64,000 bases of DNA. Source: Burhinus oedicnemus. Its lineage: Eukaryota; Chordata; Aves; Charadriiformes; Burhinidae. Of this stretch, positions 1-20,400 are shown piece by piece (the first letter of the stretch is position 1; every line of letters starts with the position of its first letter). The notes below the pieces were generated by a model. The model ran no database searches and was not told the origin of the DNA. It saw nothing but the letters and a program-made list of their open reading frames with translations. The DNA is taken from assembly GCA_008921705.1 (NCBI GenBank), contig VFFE01007645.1, positions 704,456 through 768,455 on the forward strand, given 5' to 3'. The position numbers were made by a program, and so were the translations under genes.

Positions 1-8032
<8,032 letters not shown>

Positions 8033-8492
8033 TGAAATCGCAAGACTACGTTTTTACCAGCCAAGTAAAGAAGATTCAAAACGGAAAAAAAGAAAAAAAA
8101 AAAAAAAGTCTTGCAAAAGACTGTATATGCCACTTTGTGAATTCAGTGAATTCAGAAATGAGATATAATTGTTCCCAAAGTAGGTAAAGCGTAGACTCTG
8201 CAAAGGCTTAGTTCATTAAGAAAAATAAGTCTAATGTGATGCTTTTCATTAGTTCCTAAAGAGAGAATATGGAAAGATTCGGAAAATACTCAGATCACTG
8301 ACAGACAACAGTCTTACAGCAAAACACCTCCTGTCCTTTTTGTATAGAAAGGAGGCCTTTACTTAATATTTTGTATTTATATATGGTATATCTATGAAAC
8401 CCCAGACCTACCTACCAAATTTAACTAAGAGGGATGGCATAGTTTTGTGACTCACACTTTATTTGTGGTGACAGTCCACTTAGTATTTTGTG

Positions 8493-8578
8493 TTAACCCT
8501 TTAAGTGCTCTAATCCACTGTATCTTATTTAAATTGAATGCTTTTTTTCCCCCAGCTACTCAGCATTTAAAGGGTTAA
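8493..8578 (+). repeat. 17-bp inverted repeat in FAM20C 3' UTR
   Basis: The arm TTAACCCTTTAAGTGCT (8493-8509) pairs with AGCATTTAAAGGGTTAA (8562-8578). In RNA all 17 positions pair, 16 Watson-Crick plus one G-U, around a 52-nt loop. The pairing is read directly; a function is not known. Confidence 0.85.
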
Positions 8579-8622
8579 GGCATTACGAACTTTTAAAGGC
8601 AAAAAATAGTAATTATTATAAT

Positions 8623-8628
8623 AATAAA
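8623..8628 (+). terminator. FAM20C: Proximal AATAAA polyadenylation signal, FAM20C
   Basis: AATAAA inside an AT-rich run about 590 nt after the stop codon. It could give a shorter 3' UTR that still contains the inverted repeat upstream. Use is not proven. Confidence 0.35.
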
Positions 8629-8908
8629 CAGTGGTTACTGGAAGGGAATTTCACTAATCGTGCATTGACAGGAATACTTGAATGTTGGTTTTACAAAGTG
8701 ATGTAAAATGACAAGTTGTACTATTTGTCCATAAGGAGGTGGCAGCTCTTATCTTTCTAGACTACCATAGCTGAGCTGCTCCTTTTCAACTTTGCTTTTG
8801 ATAGTTTTGTGTAAATATATACATATATGGGTAAGAAGCTGCTTTCAGCAGCTCTAGGCTTACTTTTGCAGCATTTTTGTGGAATTGTTTGCAACGTGGT
8901 AAAAGTGC

Positions 8909-8914
8909 AATAAA
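8909..8914 (+). terminator. FAM20C: Distal AATAAA polyadenylation signal, FAM20C
   Basis: AATAAA about 880 nt after the stop, followed by a GT-rich stretch. This is the most plausible main cleavage signal of the gene. Confidence 0.6.
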
Positions 8915-11506
8915 GATATGGCAAAATGTGGAGCCGTCCTGTCTAAATGGATTCATTTTTCACTGGAAATCTGGTTCGGAGCAAACTGGGCACCGCAGCC
9001 AGGTATTCCAGAAGTGGTTGTTTAGATTGTCATCCCCTTTTGCAGCAACAGCTGAAGGAGGGAATTGGTGATTTCTGTATACATTACAACTCCGAGAAGG
9101 ACCGTGGTGATGAAAATGGCTGATCTTTCATATGAAAGCCTTGTTTTGACCCCCATTCCAGCATCCCTTCCTCTGGAGTTGGAGCGTGGAAACCAGCTGT
9201 AGAGCAGCCCCGCTGACAGGTTAGGGCTCGGCACAGCGCTCGGAGGGTGTGGATACGTCAGTTCCTCTGCCTTGGGTAGCGAAAGCCCTTGCACAGCCCA
9301 GAAAATCTCAGCCTAGATTAGCTAGAAAAGTGGCGTTCTTAACCAGATGATAGTTTTGAATCACGTTCAGCTGAGTTCGTGTAACGTGTCTGGAGACTTT
9401 CAGCCCAAAAGCAAGCTATAAATTGAACCAGCGGCTGTATTTGACTTGTGAAAAGGTGGTGTGGTGCAGAAGGAATCCCTCATCGCTCTTTTGGGTGAGG
9501 AGAGAATTTATGACGACAATATTCATCACAACTATAATTCAAATCTGTCATTTGTTTCGTTTTATGTCTTTTTTCTCAGGGATTTATAAACATATACTTG
9601 AAAAGCTCGTAGCCAGCTAGACTAAATGTAGGTATCTCAGCGTATTTATTTGCAGAGGGCCAGTGGTACAGAGCCGCTCGCCTGAGCTTCCGAGAAATGC
9701 TCTGGAAATAAGCATGTTAAAAATTAAAAGACCTTAATGGTCGTACCAGTGTTTTATTTGAGCTGGTGGTGGTATATGAGGTTCCTGGTTAAACAGTAAC
9801 CCCTTAGCGATTTCCGTGGGGCTGGTTTTGCAACAGGTGAAAATACATGTTACCTACCAAGGAGGGAGGCTAAGAAATCACGAGGCAAATAGCCGGACTA
9901 CACAGCCCTGCGTAGTCTGCAAAGAGGACACGAACCGGCTGGCAGGCTGCTGCTTATGAGAGCATCTCCCACATCCTCGCTCCTGTTAGAGCATCCCACC
10001 TCAAGCCTTGCATGCTTAATTAGCATTTCAACAGGCTCAGACACTTATTTGCAGGGTCTCCACACTTTGCACCCCGGACTGGCTGATTCAGGCGCTGAGC
10101 GCTGGCGACTCGCCGGTGTGTCGCTGTCTACCAGTGTCCCCCAGCAGCCCGAGAGCCCGTTCCTCACAGCCCCCGCTGCGGCTGGAGACCGCGGTGACCT
10201 GACCGGTTGGCCACCACTTCGGCCCGGCAACAAGCCTGTTGTTCAGTCATCGGCCTTCAAACCCCCTTTGTAGCGCTGCATCCAAACCAGCACAGCGCGG
10301 CGTGGTGGGTTGTCCGTGCCGTCTGGGCACCTTGAGCCCCCGTCGTTCAGTTCTCAGCCTTCAGTGCAAGCCGCGGAGCTGGCAGGACCCGCGGTCTCGC
10401 TGCCGCAAGGAGCGTTGCAGCTGTCCGGATTCAGTCAGAACCCAAATAGGTTCAACAAGTTATATAAACCCAGGAAACATGTTTAAAGAGGACCGCTATT
10501 TAAATAAAGCAAAGTCATTAAGAGGTCACCCATGCAGCGGTATCAGCTAGTTTTAGTTTTAGGGCAGCTCCCACTTCCACAGCGTTTGTGCTGCATCGGC
10601 ACAACCCGCACAGCCTCTTCCCCTGTTCCCCGGCAGAAGCGGGTGTCTAGCTTTTGCTGTAAATGAACTCGTTAAGAGGACTACAACAATCACCCTGGTT
10701 ATGAATCACAGCTGCTTCCGAACATCGCTTGCAGGAAAATACCGGCTAGACCAATCTGCCAGCAAGAGCGGAGTTTGGTGCCACCAAACATTTCCAGACC
10801 TATAAGCTGGTGATGTTTTCCTGGAAATCCGGCCTCCTTGCGGCATCCAGAGGTGTTGGTGCACATCGTGCAGTTGTGGAGCAGGTTTTGGCGGACTGGG
10901 GAAGGAATACGTGTCCCTTACAATGGACGTAAGTCATTCTGCAGGGATACACCCTATAGGTGCTCTCCTGATGGCTTTCTAGCATCTGAATCGCTTTGGA
11001 AAATAATATATTTTTAGAACTACCCTCTGAGTCATTGAAGGGGGAAGTAAAAGCTTGTGATCTGGTTCGCTCGAGCAAGAGAAGCTGCTTTCCTTTCAGG
11101 GAAGGATCATGTCTGAGTTCCAGACACTTGAGTCCAGGCCGATGTTCGCTGTCCGTGTGTATCGCTGCCGCTTCGGACTTTGCTCAGTGTGAAACTGTGA
11201 TGTGGCAAAATGCATTTGGAAGTACAGCTGGCAGCCCCTCGTCTTCCTGCAGCACGGATCTGGGGGGGCTGGATCACCGCCCTCCCCTGCGCTTCTCAAG
11301 GCAACTGTCCGAAAGCAGGTTTTTTCCTCTTTCTCTCTCCTTCGGGGAACGTGCTATGGGGAGCTGCGTTTTCTTCTTTCTCCGCAACATGTTCCAATTT
11401 ATAGGATGAGATTTGTGATAATTGAGTTCAGAGCTGAATGCTGAGCCTTCTCCATATCCCCTGGGGTTTTCCTGGGAACAAGATGGATTGCCCAGTATGC
11501 TTCAGG

Positions 11507-11545
11507 CAAAAAATAATGAATGAATAAATAAATACATGAATAACA
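11507..11545. repeat. AATA-type simple repeat
   Basis: An imperfect tetranucleotide run of aata/gaata units, which is low-complexity sequence. Confidence 0.7.
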
Positions 11546-14500
11546 GCATGCCTCATTTTGCCTATCTCTTAGAGAGAGAGGAAGCTAATTCTTTAAGTAT
11601 CAGGAATGTGCTCATTATGCAAAAATGGCAGAGCAGATGCACATATTCATAACAAGTATATTAAAAATCTCGTTTTAGCTCCTAGAGGACAAGTGCAAGT
11701 GCAAAATTGGGTGCAATTATATTTATCTTCCCACCTATGGTGCAGTCTCGTTTGAATATGTATTTGTTTGAGCTGGTTGTATCTAGAAGCATGGAGTTTC
11801 CTGTGATTGAAAAAGCAAATTATTACGACTACCAGCCTATGACACTTCACATCAGAGGCTGGATCCAAGGTCCCCTGAAGTCACTAAAAAGGCCCTTTCT
11901 GAGTCCAGCTGGCTTTGCATCCCGGCAAGGGCTGGTCTCCTGCGCAGCCGGTGCTAAGTGTGTGTTAATAGCAACACAAAAGAGCAGAGGACACAATGCA
12001 AGTGGGGCCGTTCATCATAACTATCATTTAATCAAACTAAAATGATGAACTGATAATTGCATGTCCTTGCAACGACCGCGCAGAGCCAGAGCCCTGGGTA
12101 GGGTCCCTTTCATACACAGAAATAAATCAGACAAGACGTCTGCTGTGGGCAAAGAGATTAATCTTTGGCACGAGGATGAACAATAGTGGAAATAAGTGTT
12201 GCTCATGAGAGCATCAGTCTGTGCCTGGCTGCGGTAATACGCCTGGTGCTTGTGAACGACAGAAGCTGCTCCTTCCTAGCCTTAACGCAGCCTTGAAGAC
12301 TCTTGAAGTCCTACATGCCCAGGTTTATTAAAAGGCTGCGGTGGTGAAAACCTGACTGGGTCTAAGGCAACGACTTCAATAGAGAATTCCTACGCTTTCA
12401 CTTCAGCAACATAAAACAGAGGCGGAGATATAAGACTAAAGCCAAACAAGGACTGGGGTGTTGGGAAGGGACCTGGAGAATGGTCCCACCCAGGCAAGAA
12501 AGATAGACAAAGTCTTCCACTGGAAATTCAGCAGCAGGAGTATCCTACAATACATTCAGAATTCTTTTTACTTAACAGTAGAAGTGGGATTTGTGTTCTC
12601 CCAAAATCCCAATCCCTGCACCATCTGGGAAAGCGTAACCAGTTTTTTGAAAAATTCAACAAAGCAGTTATGAAAAATAGCACTCCAAAGACCAAAAGTC
12701 AAATGAATAGTAAGGACAATAGTTCTTTCACAGGGGAAAAATTAACAGGAATGAGAATAAAACGCTGAAAATGTTTGTAAACACAACTATTTCCTAAAAA
12801 GTGGCCTTACAGCATTTTAACTGAAAACTGTTATTCTTCTGTTCTTGCTTATTGCCGCCCAGCCGAGCAGGCTGGGAGGCTGTGGTACTGGCACTGGTGA
12901 CACCAGTAGAGTGTTTGGGCACTTCCAGTACGGCCTGGCTGACCCCTGTCACCGGGGTTTTACCCAGCCAACGCAGTAGGCACATAGTGAATTATGTATC
13001 TTGTCTGGGGGGTTTTTTTCCCCCCATTAACTGGTCCCATTACTCTGACTCCACTGGAGAAGGCAAAGCCTAAGAAGTCACACTTCCATGCCAGGATCAA
13101 AGCGGAGCGCAGCGGGGTTTCCCACAGCCCCCTTCTCCTGCAGGAGCCCGTAACCTCCGAGAAAGCTCCGTCTCCTGCGCAGACGAGCTCTTCTCTTACA
13201 GACAACTGTTTTGCCAGAGGAACGGAGCCACTGCCTGCCTATTCCAGGGTGCTATCTAATAGATACCAGCTGAAAATCTGCTTTTCAAGCTTTGGTGAGC
13301 CAGGATTAATTGCAAACAGTTTGGCACTGCAGGTTGCCACTTGGCTGCATTTTTTCAGACACGTATTACGTGTAATCTGAAGCCAGCGCTTTTTCCGTAG
13401 TTCTTTGGCAGTACCAACAATGCTTCTCTTACTTTTTTCCTCTCCCTGTCACGCAAACAAGTTAATAACTACCTTTGCAGTTCATTATCCCTAAAGTAAG
13501 TGCAACTCCGTAATCTGAGAGTTGGGATATCTTTTATTTTATAACAAGCGTAGAGTTAAAAGGTAAAAGCGGAAAAAACAAAATTCAGCATTATGAAGAG
13601 TGCAAAATTCAGCATCTGTGCCTCCAGTTTTGTTTCTGAAATGAGTGTTAAAACCAGGGTGATGGGTACCAATAAGACACTAGAGCAAGAATGCTAGTTA
13701 ATTATATGAAGAGAAGAATCTCTGTTAAATTATTCTGGGGTTATCATAAATATATCCAGAAATAACATAAGACAGTATTAGCTGCAATCATTAGCGGAGC
13801 AACCTGTGTGGAATAGGAAGAAAAAAAAAAATGCTGTGCTTCTGGGACTATTTTTATTTCTATAAGGGAGAATTTTGCAAACGCTTTCATCCTCGCCAAC
13901 ATACAAGAGGAAAGGTTGTCTGCCTTCCGAGATTTAATGAGCAACACTTCTGAATGCTACTACAGACTCAGGGGCAGTTTAATGAATATGGTGCCACTGG
14001 AAACTCATCCTTGTCCAAACTGAAAGAATTTATGTCTTGAATAACAGAAAATCTAATGTTCAAGATTGTGACTGAGGAATACAAAAGCCGAGTCTTGTCA
14101 CAGGACTACGAGGCTGACACGGAACGGCACCTTCAAGGTATTTAATTGGGTCTGGTTCTGCCCTGTAAGGGGTCTAACGATTTGGGTCAAGCCCTGCGTA
14201 CGGTTCCTGTTGGGTCTATGGGCCAAATCCTGATCTCTCTTGGTTTGCACGCTGGCACAGAACCAGGTGGGGTTTGTCAGACCAGAGAGGTCACGGTGGC
14301 AGACATCTGAAACAGCCTGCCGTCCCCACGAAAGGTGAAAGGAGGAGAGGAGAGTGCAGCTGAAAGCTGTTTTCTAAAAGAAAATGAAACAAGATATATT
14401 TCTTTTTGCAATCGAGTCTTGATTTCCCTACTGAGATGGAAACAAAGGCAACAACACAAATAGAGAGTGTGACATTTAGCTGAACAAAAACCAAGATGAA

Positions 14501-17385
14501 CTAAGCTGCTAATTATACCTCCTATATGAAGACAAAATAACATTTTCCGAAATAACTAAATATTGTACATTTATCCATAATTAGGACAGGATATTGCCGG
14601 AAAGGAACATGAAGGTAAGAAGACAAAGACAGGGAGAGAGGTTTTTTATAGCTTGTTTTTTTTAAAGATTGTTAAAATTGCCACCAGGAATATGCTGAAA
14701 AAGACAAGTTTGTGGGCAGAAGCACCACAGAATGAGGAAGAAATGCCACAGGAAGGAAGAAGAGTAATTCTAGGAGTAAACAGCTACTTTTAGAAAATAC
14801 CATCTGTCCTGAACTCAAGTTTGCCATATATTGTGACTCAAAAGCCTTTTTCCACTGAATTCCCAGCTCTGGCTTTGTTAAAAGTTGAAAACCTCAGATA
14901 AGGTCACATCCCATGATTAACATGTACCTTCATCTGGAGCCAAAAGTTACCGGGTAAGAGAATCTCCAGTTCCAGGACTCGTCATGATTCCTCCTGTGAT
15001 CTCATGATGTCACTGCATTTTTTCACCTCAATTTGTCCATCTATGGAAACTCGCAGGACCTGTCTCCCTTGGACGTGTGCGGCTTCTCACTTGCTAATGC
15101 GTGTGTAAGAAAAAGCAGTGTGTAAACACCAGGAGTCGTGTCGCAGTAGAAGTTAAAAATCTGGTATTGCTTAAAATCAAAGTTAGCAGCACATGGACAA
15201 CAGGAGTAGAGGGGGTTGCCGCTGTCTTTTCCATGGAAAAGAGCCTGGCATGTCTAGAATGCACAGAGAAATGAACTATTTTAGGTAATGGAAGGAAAAA
15301 TACATTAATAAGCAGCTTTGCAAGTCATTTATACTCAATCTTCTAATCACCCACAAACATTGGAGGTGGGAAGTTGTCTTCTGAAATATGTTATTCTCCA
15401 TCAAAGATTGTTTTCTTCAGGGCTTTCTGTGATATCAGTAGGAAATCAGAAAATGAGAGGGAAAACAATTAATAGATATAAACATCAATCAGGCTGGAAA
15501 ACAGGCCAAGTGGATTTGATCCTTTGAGGGAATGAGGCAGGCTTTCATCACTAAGTCCTAGGCAACTCCTAAAGGATGAAGAATTAAGCAGCGAAGGAAA
15601 AAGAAAAGGCAGATCCAGTTGAGGATTACATGGGAATGGGCTTAGGTAGAGACTGTCCCTGAAGAGAGGCTTTTTTCCTTGCATTTTCCCCAGAAAGACT
15701 TCCCTTTGGATAATAAAACCATGCTGGGGACAAACCCAAGCAGGAACATCCCACACAACCAGTTGTCTTGGGTCCAGCCAGTGACGAATCCCCACCCCCT
15801 TCCAGATGGAAGACGGGGGCGGTCACTGTCCTGGCCGCTTTGTACAAAGGAGCCCAAGTTGCCAATGCCTCTCACCCACCGGAGCCAGCAGCAAAGAGGA
15901 GGGATAGGAGTGCCTAGGAGGGGTATGCCACATCAAGTCTTCCACAGCTTCTTCTGAGTTAGCGGGGTTTTTAATAGCACCCTTTGTGCACGATCTTGAT
16001 GGGGAGGGAAAAATGCATCCACCTGCAGAAAATGAAAATGAGGATGAAAATGCTGATTTGGGCTAGAAAATAAAGCAGCAGGGGCTCATACACAGCGTTC
16101 AGGGTAGCAGCGACCTTGTCCAGAGGTTGCCGAGTGTGGCGTAGCACATCTAGGGACATGGGACCTGACTGATCCTTCTTACTCTGATTTCCCTGTGCTG
16201 CAACTCCAGTGCTTTCCATGAATTTTCCACCTGGTTTACCCAGCCATACATGAGATTACATTTTTTTTTCTTCATTTCTCTGTAGTCTCAGCTAGTCCCG
16301 CTCTGGAGCTCTGCTAGGGAACAGCACTTTCACCCACAAGTGGCTCTCTGACTTTAAGAGGATTGTTAGCGCAAAAAAGGTCTTCCTTGTGTTGAAGTAC
16401 TGGATATTGGAACACGATCTTGCATTAAGCGAGCGAGGCGAGCATGCCGAGCTTTCTGACACGAGCTGGAAACACTCTTTGTACTGGTGCTGCTTTGATG
16501 AGCTGGCGGCCACCGCTTTGGACATTCAAAGTCAGATGTCTATGGAAATTCTCCAGTTGTTTCCTATCAGCCGCCCACTCTTACCTCTTGCTGCAGGACT
16601 GGAATATGAACACAGCGTCCGCACCATGGCACAGATGTGCACAGGGGCTGGTAGCACACACACACTTTATTATTATATCAACACTCCTTATCCCCTCCTC
16701 CAATCTCCTGCACAGCAGAAGTCAAAAAACCCCAACCTGCCCCAACCTGCTCTTCAACACCAGTGTACGGAACAAATTATATATTTCAGCATGGGTAGGA
16801 AGAGGGAGGGAAACTTCAGGGAGTCAGGCTGCTCTCAATTAGCAGTTATCTCCAGCAGCTCGTCTGATTAATGGCTGCACCTCACACTGTGCCTATATAA
16901 TAGGAACAGGGAAGGTGTTTTTAAAAGTGCTTTGCTCCTAATTACCGTGGAGACTGAAACGGTGGGTCTCTCTTGTTAGAGTAAACATCTTCTCCATCCT
17001 TCTCCCAGCCCAGATCGATGCAAGTGCAAACGCTGGGCCTGGGCGAGCAGACCCCGTACAGGTGGAAGGGAGCATAGCAGGTACCAGCTGGTTGGTGCCA
17101 GCAGGAGCCTGAGCATGATGGACTTGAGTAAAGTTATGTGCTGCCATCAGCACTAAGCATTCCCACTTCAGGGGACGTCATGCCCTGCACCAGAGTCTTT
17201 CCATCTTCACGGACCAGAGTCCAGCTTTTTTGGAGCTGATCCTCAAGGTACGGCAGCACCGATCCGTCGTGCCAGCACCAGCCTTCCCGGAGCCAGAGCG
17301 CTGTACGTGTTGGTGTAATGCATTAGCACTTACGTCACCTCACATCGGACCCAGCTTGTGGCTGGACTGTAGTCCCATTCCCTGT

Positions 17386-17450
17386 TCTGCCACAGACAGT
17401 GACTTTGGACAAATCCGTTTAGTGTGTCTTTGCAACAAAGCTAAATCAAG
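17386..17450 (+). mobile_element. Possible MIR/L2-like ancient element
   Basis: The pattern ctgccacagacagtgacttt then ggacaaatcc...gtgtgtctttgc follows the layout of the MIR/L2 core (ctgccact...gtgaccttgggcaagtcac...ctctgtgcc). The match is degraded and recalled from memory. Chance similarity is possible. Confidence 0.3.
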
Positions 17451-20400
17451 TGTGCACACACTTGTGTCTTGGTGTAGCTTAGCCGAAGCGTGAACAGCTA
17501 CACCACACAACTGGACCTGAACTGCCATGACTTGATGTCTGCCCCAATTTCTCAAGAGCTTGTCCACTCAGCTTCTGGCTTGCCGTGACCTGTGATGTGC
17601 TGCAACTCTTTCCCAGTGAGTTACAGGAAAACCTTGTCTCTACTTCCAAGGGAATGCGTTGGAAGATCATTTAAAACTTGGACAACTTCAGCCTGCATCC
17701 TTGCTCCATGGGAGAAGAGTGAGCAGCACGAGTTAATCTCTCTTATCCTGCAGGAATCAGCAAGCCCAGGCTGAGCACACCACCACAGCTGGGCAAAGTG
17801 AGACCTCGGGGTTGTGGGCAGGGACCTGGAGCCACCTTTTAGTTTGGCCTGCTGAGAAAATGGTCTTATACTCAGCGGACAATTTGTTCCATGCCAAGTC
17901 TACTTTAGCATCTACAGAGCTCACTCTCCTACCTGTGTACCAACAGGTCTTTGAGGTTGGTTTAGGTTTTAGGACACTCTGGTGCAACTTTCAGACCAGA
18001 GCAGTCCGCTGAACTGGTTTCAGCAATGTGGGGCTCTGGCACATCAGGGAGAGGTGAGAATGACGTCCTCTCCACCAAGCAGCTCCTTTGCTGCAGGCAT
18101 AAAGATGCAGATAATAATAGTCACCAGCCAATAATTTGGAGATTTTTTCAGAAAAGTCACTCTACCAGCACCAAATCCATGGCTGTGCTATGAATGGGAA
18201 TGCAACATTTCCCAGTCACAGCTGAATTACATGAAAATTACAATCAATTCATGGCTATCTGGGTGACCCTATTCTAAACCTCGCTTCCCTCTCCTCCTTT
18301 TCACTAAGTTCACTTAATCGCACGTTCACTGCAAAGTAAAGAAAGGTTTTAAAGTACATTTACCTTGTAAAAATATCAATTCTTCTTTAGAAATGAGCAC
18401 TGGTGAATTATGAATGAAGGCATGCAGTGCTGAAAGTCCCTGCTTATACATTTTTAAATGTAGCCTTTCACATCTGATAATACTTCCAAAAACCCACTGG
18501 ACTGCAGCTCACAGTCTGCTGCAAAAACCAGCCATATTCTTTACCACCACAGTCCCTGGTCTGAAGAACTCCCAGCTGCTCCAGCCACTCTGTCCCCCTT
18601 GCAGCCTGGAGAAGGGGCCAGCAGGTCTGAGCAAAGGTCACTTCAAAGGGCAGGAGAGGAAGAATTCATTGTAAATAGCAATTATACACTGAGAAGAAAA
18701 TGTAAAGATTAAAAAAATAAAAGAATAAACCCCCCACAAAAATTCATACAGACAGATTTCCAGCACCAGAGCTCTTACCGTGGTGCTTTGCTGGGCAGGA
18801 TGGTTGCTGGTGTGGACGTGCCCAGCCCCACTAAGGGAAGTCCACAGGCAAGCGTCCAGCTCGCCAGACCTGGGCACAGCCTCAGATTTGACGTCTCCGT
18901 CCCCAGCAGTGGCACGTTGACCTGCCAGGTGTCGAAGGGGACCTGTTACCTTGGAGGACACGGCGAACAGCTGAAATGTGTGGGAAGGAGCCTTCCCGTG
19001 GGGCTTCTGAGCCGGGGGGTGAGGTTGTGCCAACACAGCTGTATGGCACCCGGGTGGCGGCTGGCTCGGAGCCGCTGCTGAACGTCCTCAAATACTCACT
19101 GGGGCTGAATGGCCTTAAAAACGTCTCAGGGCTCTCCTTCGCAAACACTGTTATTTTCTTCTGCAGAGTAAGAGATCTACCAAGCCTGAGATAAGACCCC
19201 ACTAAATTTAAGTTACGTGGACAAGGAGGGAGAAGAAAATCCCCAGCTTATCCTTTCCTCTCACACACCGTCTCTGTCAATCTTTCTTCAGAGACAATTT
19301 TCATTACTTCGGAGTTAAAGGCCAGGAGGGAACCTTAGGCCCGATCTAAACCTGATCTTCCTTATGTCAGCATTCCAGCAGGTAGCCCCGGCCTGAGCCC
19401 AGTAATTATCTGATCAAAGCAGTTACCTGAAAGGCAACTACAGTTCATTTGAAGCCACGAGGAAAGGGCAAAGCGACATGCTTCCCTTAGCAGCTTGTCC
19501 TGACGCCCTCCATTTAACATGGGTGCCTTCTCTCCAGTCTGAATGTGTCACTTTTTTTTTTTTTGCTATGTCCTTTTTCACCACATTATATATATCCTGC
19601 GGTCACGTTCCCTTGCAACCCTCCTCCAGCTAAGCTCTCTGGCTTTGGCAGTGCCAGTCTCTTCTGAGCTCCCATCAGCACTCCCAAACCCTTCAACACG
19701 TGAACAGTCCCGTCACTGGCATCGCAGGTGCCTGAACAGAAGCAGAACGACCTTCTCGTGTCTACCTACTCTCCAGTCCAGCAATCAGACCACATCTAGG
19801 CAGTTACCAACTTTGTAAACTTAGGCCTTATCTAGAAAATTTGTTTTCTATTTATTTAACATTATAGTCCTGTCCATGCATTTTATCTTCACAGGGCTCA
19901 CTATCCACCTCTCGGAAGGCAAAGTGTCCCACCAGCGGGAATAGTTGGCATCATTCAAGTACTGACGTAGCAGTCAGTACTGCTTCTAGTCCTGGGTTTT
20001 ACCACATTCAAGGGACCCAAAAATGAATTCTCATGGGCCAGAGACTTCCTTGGCCAATTCTTCTGGGATGCTTAGTGGTGAGAATAATTAAGTCTGGTGG
20101 TCTGCGTTGCTTTTTTCATTCTAGCTGGTGTATTTATTTCAACAGCAAACTGAAGGTGGGCTTTCACCTCAAATTGCTGTATTCTGCCTCAAGTGAAGTT
20201 TTTGCATTTTAAGAATTGGCATGGGTTTGTTCCCATTTTCTTCCCTTCTGGGTTTGTTTTTTTCAATCAGTTCCACTTGACAATGATCAGCTTTGTGAAA
20301 CATCATCTTTGCAGCACGGCGTATATGCTACTGGTTTTGTTCACTAAAAATTTGGAGTCAGCAACCTGTGGTTCTGAGCTATAAACACCCAAACCCATTG

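Larger units (their letters stand above)
8033..8935 (+). other. FAM20C: FAM20C 3' UTR (end estimated)
   Basis: Non-coding sequence after the stop. It has an A-rich tract (8085-8107), an ATATAT-rich stretch, a 17-bp inverted repeat (8493-8509 with 8562-8578) and two AATAAA hexamers. The distal hexamer at 8909-8914 has a GT-containing stretch about 15-25 nt downstream and is the likelier end. The exact cleavage site is inferred. Confidence 0.6.

Noticed and set aside
12456..12500. Possible antisense CR1 scrap (gttgggaagggacctggaga...)
   Set aside because: Only about 45 nt resemble the CR1 3' block; too short and degraded to annotate without a library search.
16389..16871. Plus-strand open frame of 160 codons
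   Set aside because: No recognisable motif; composition and context are ordinary intergenic sequence.
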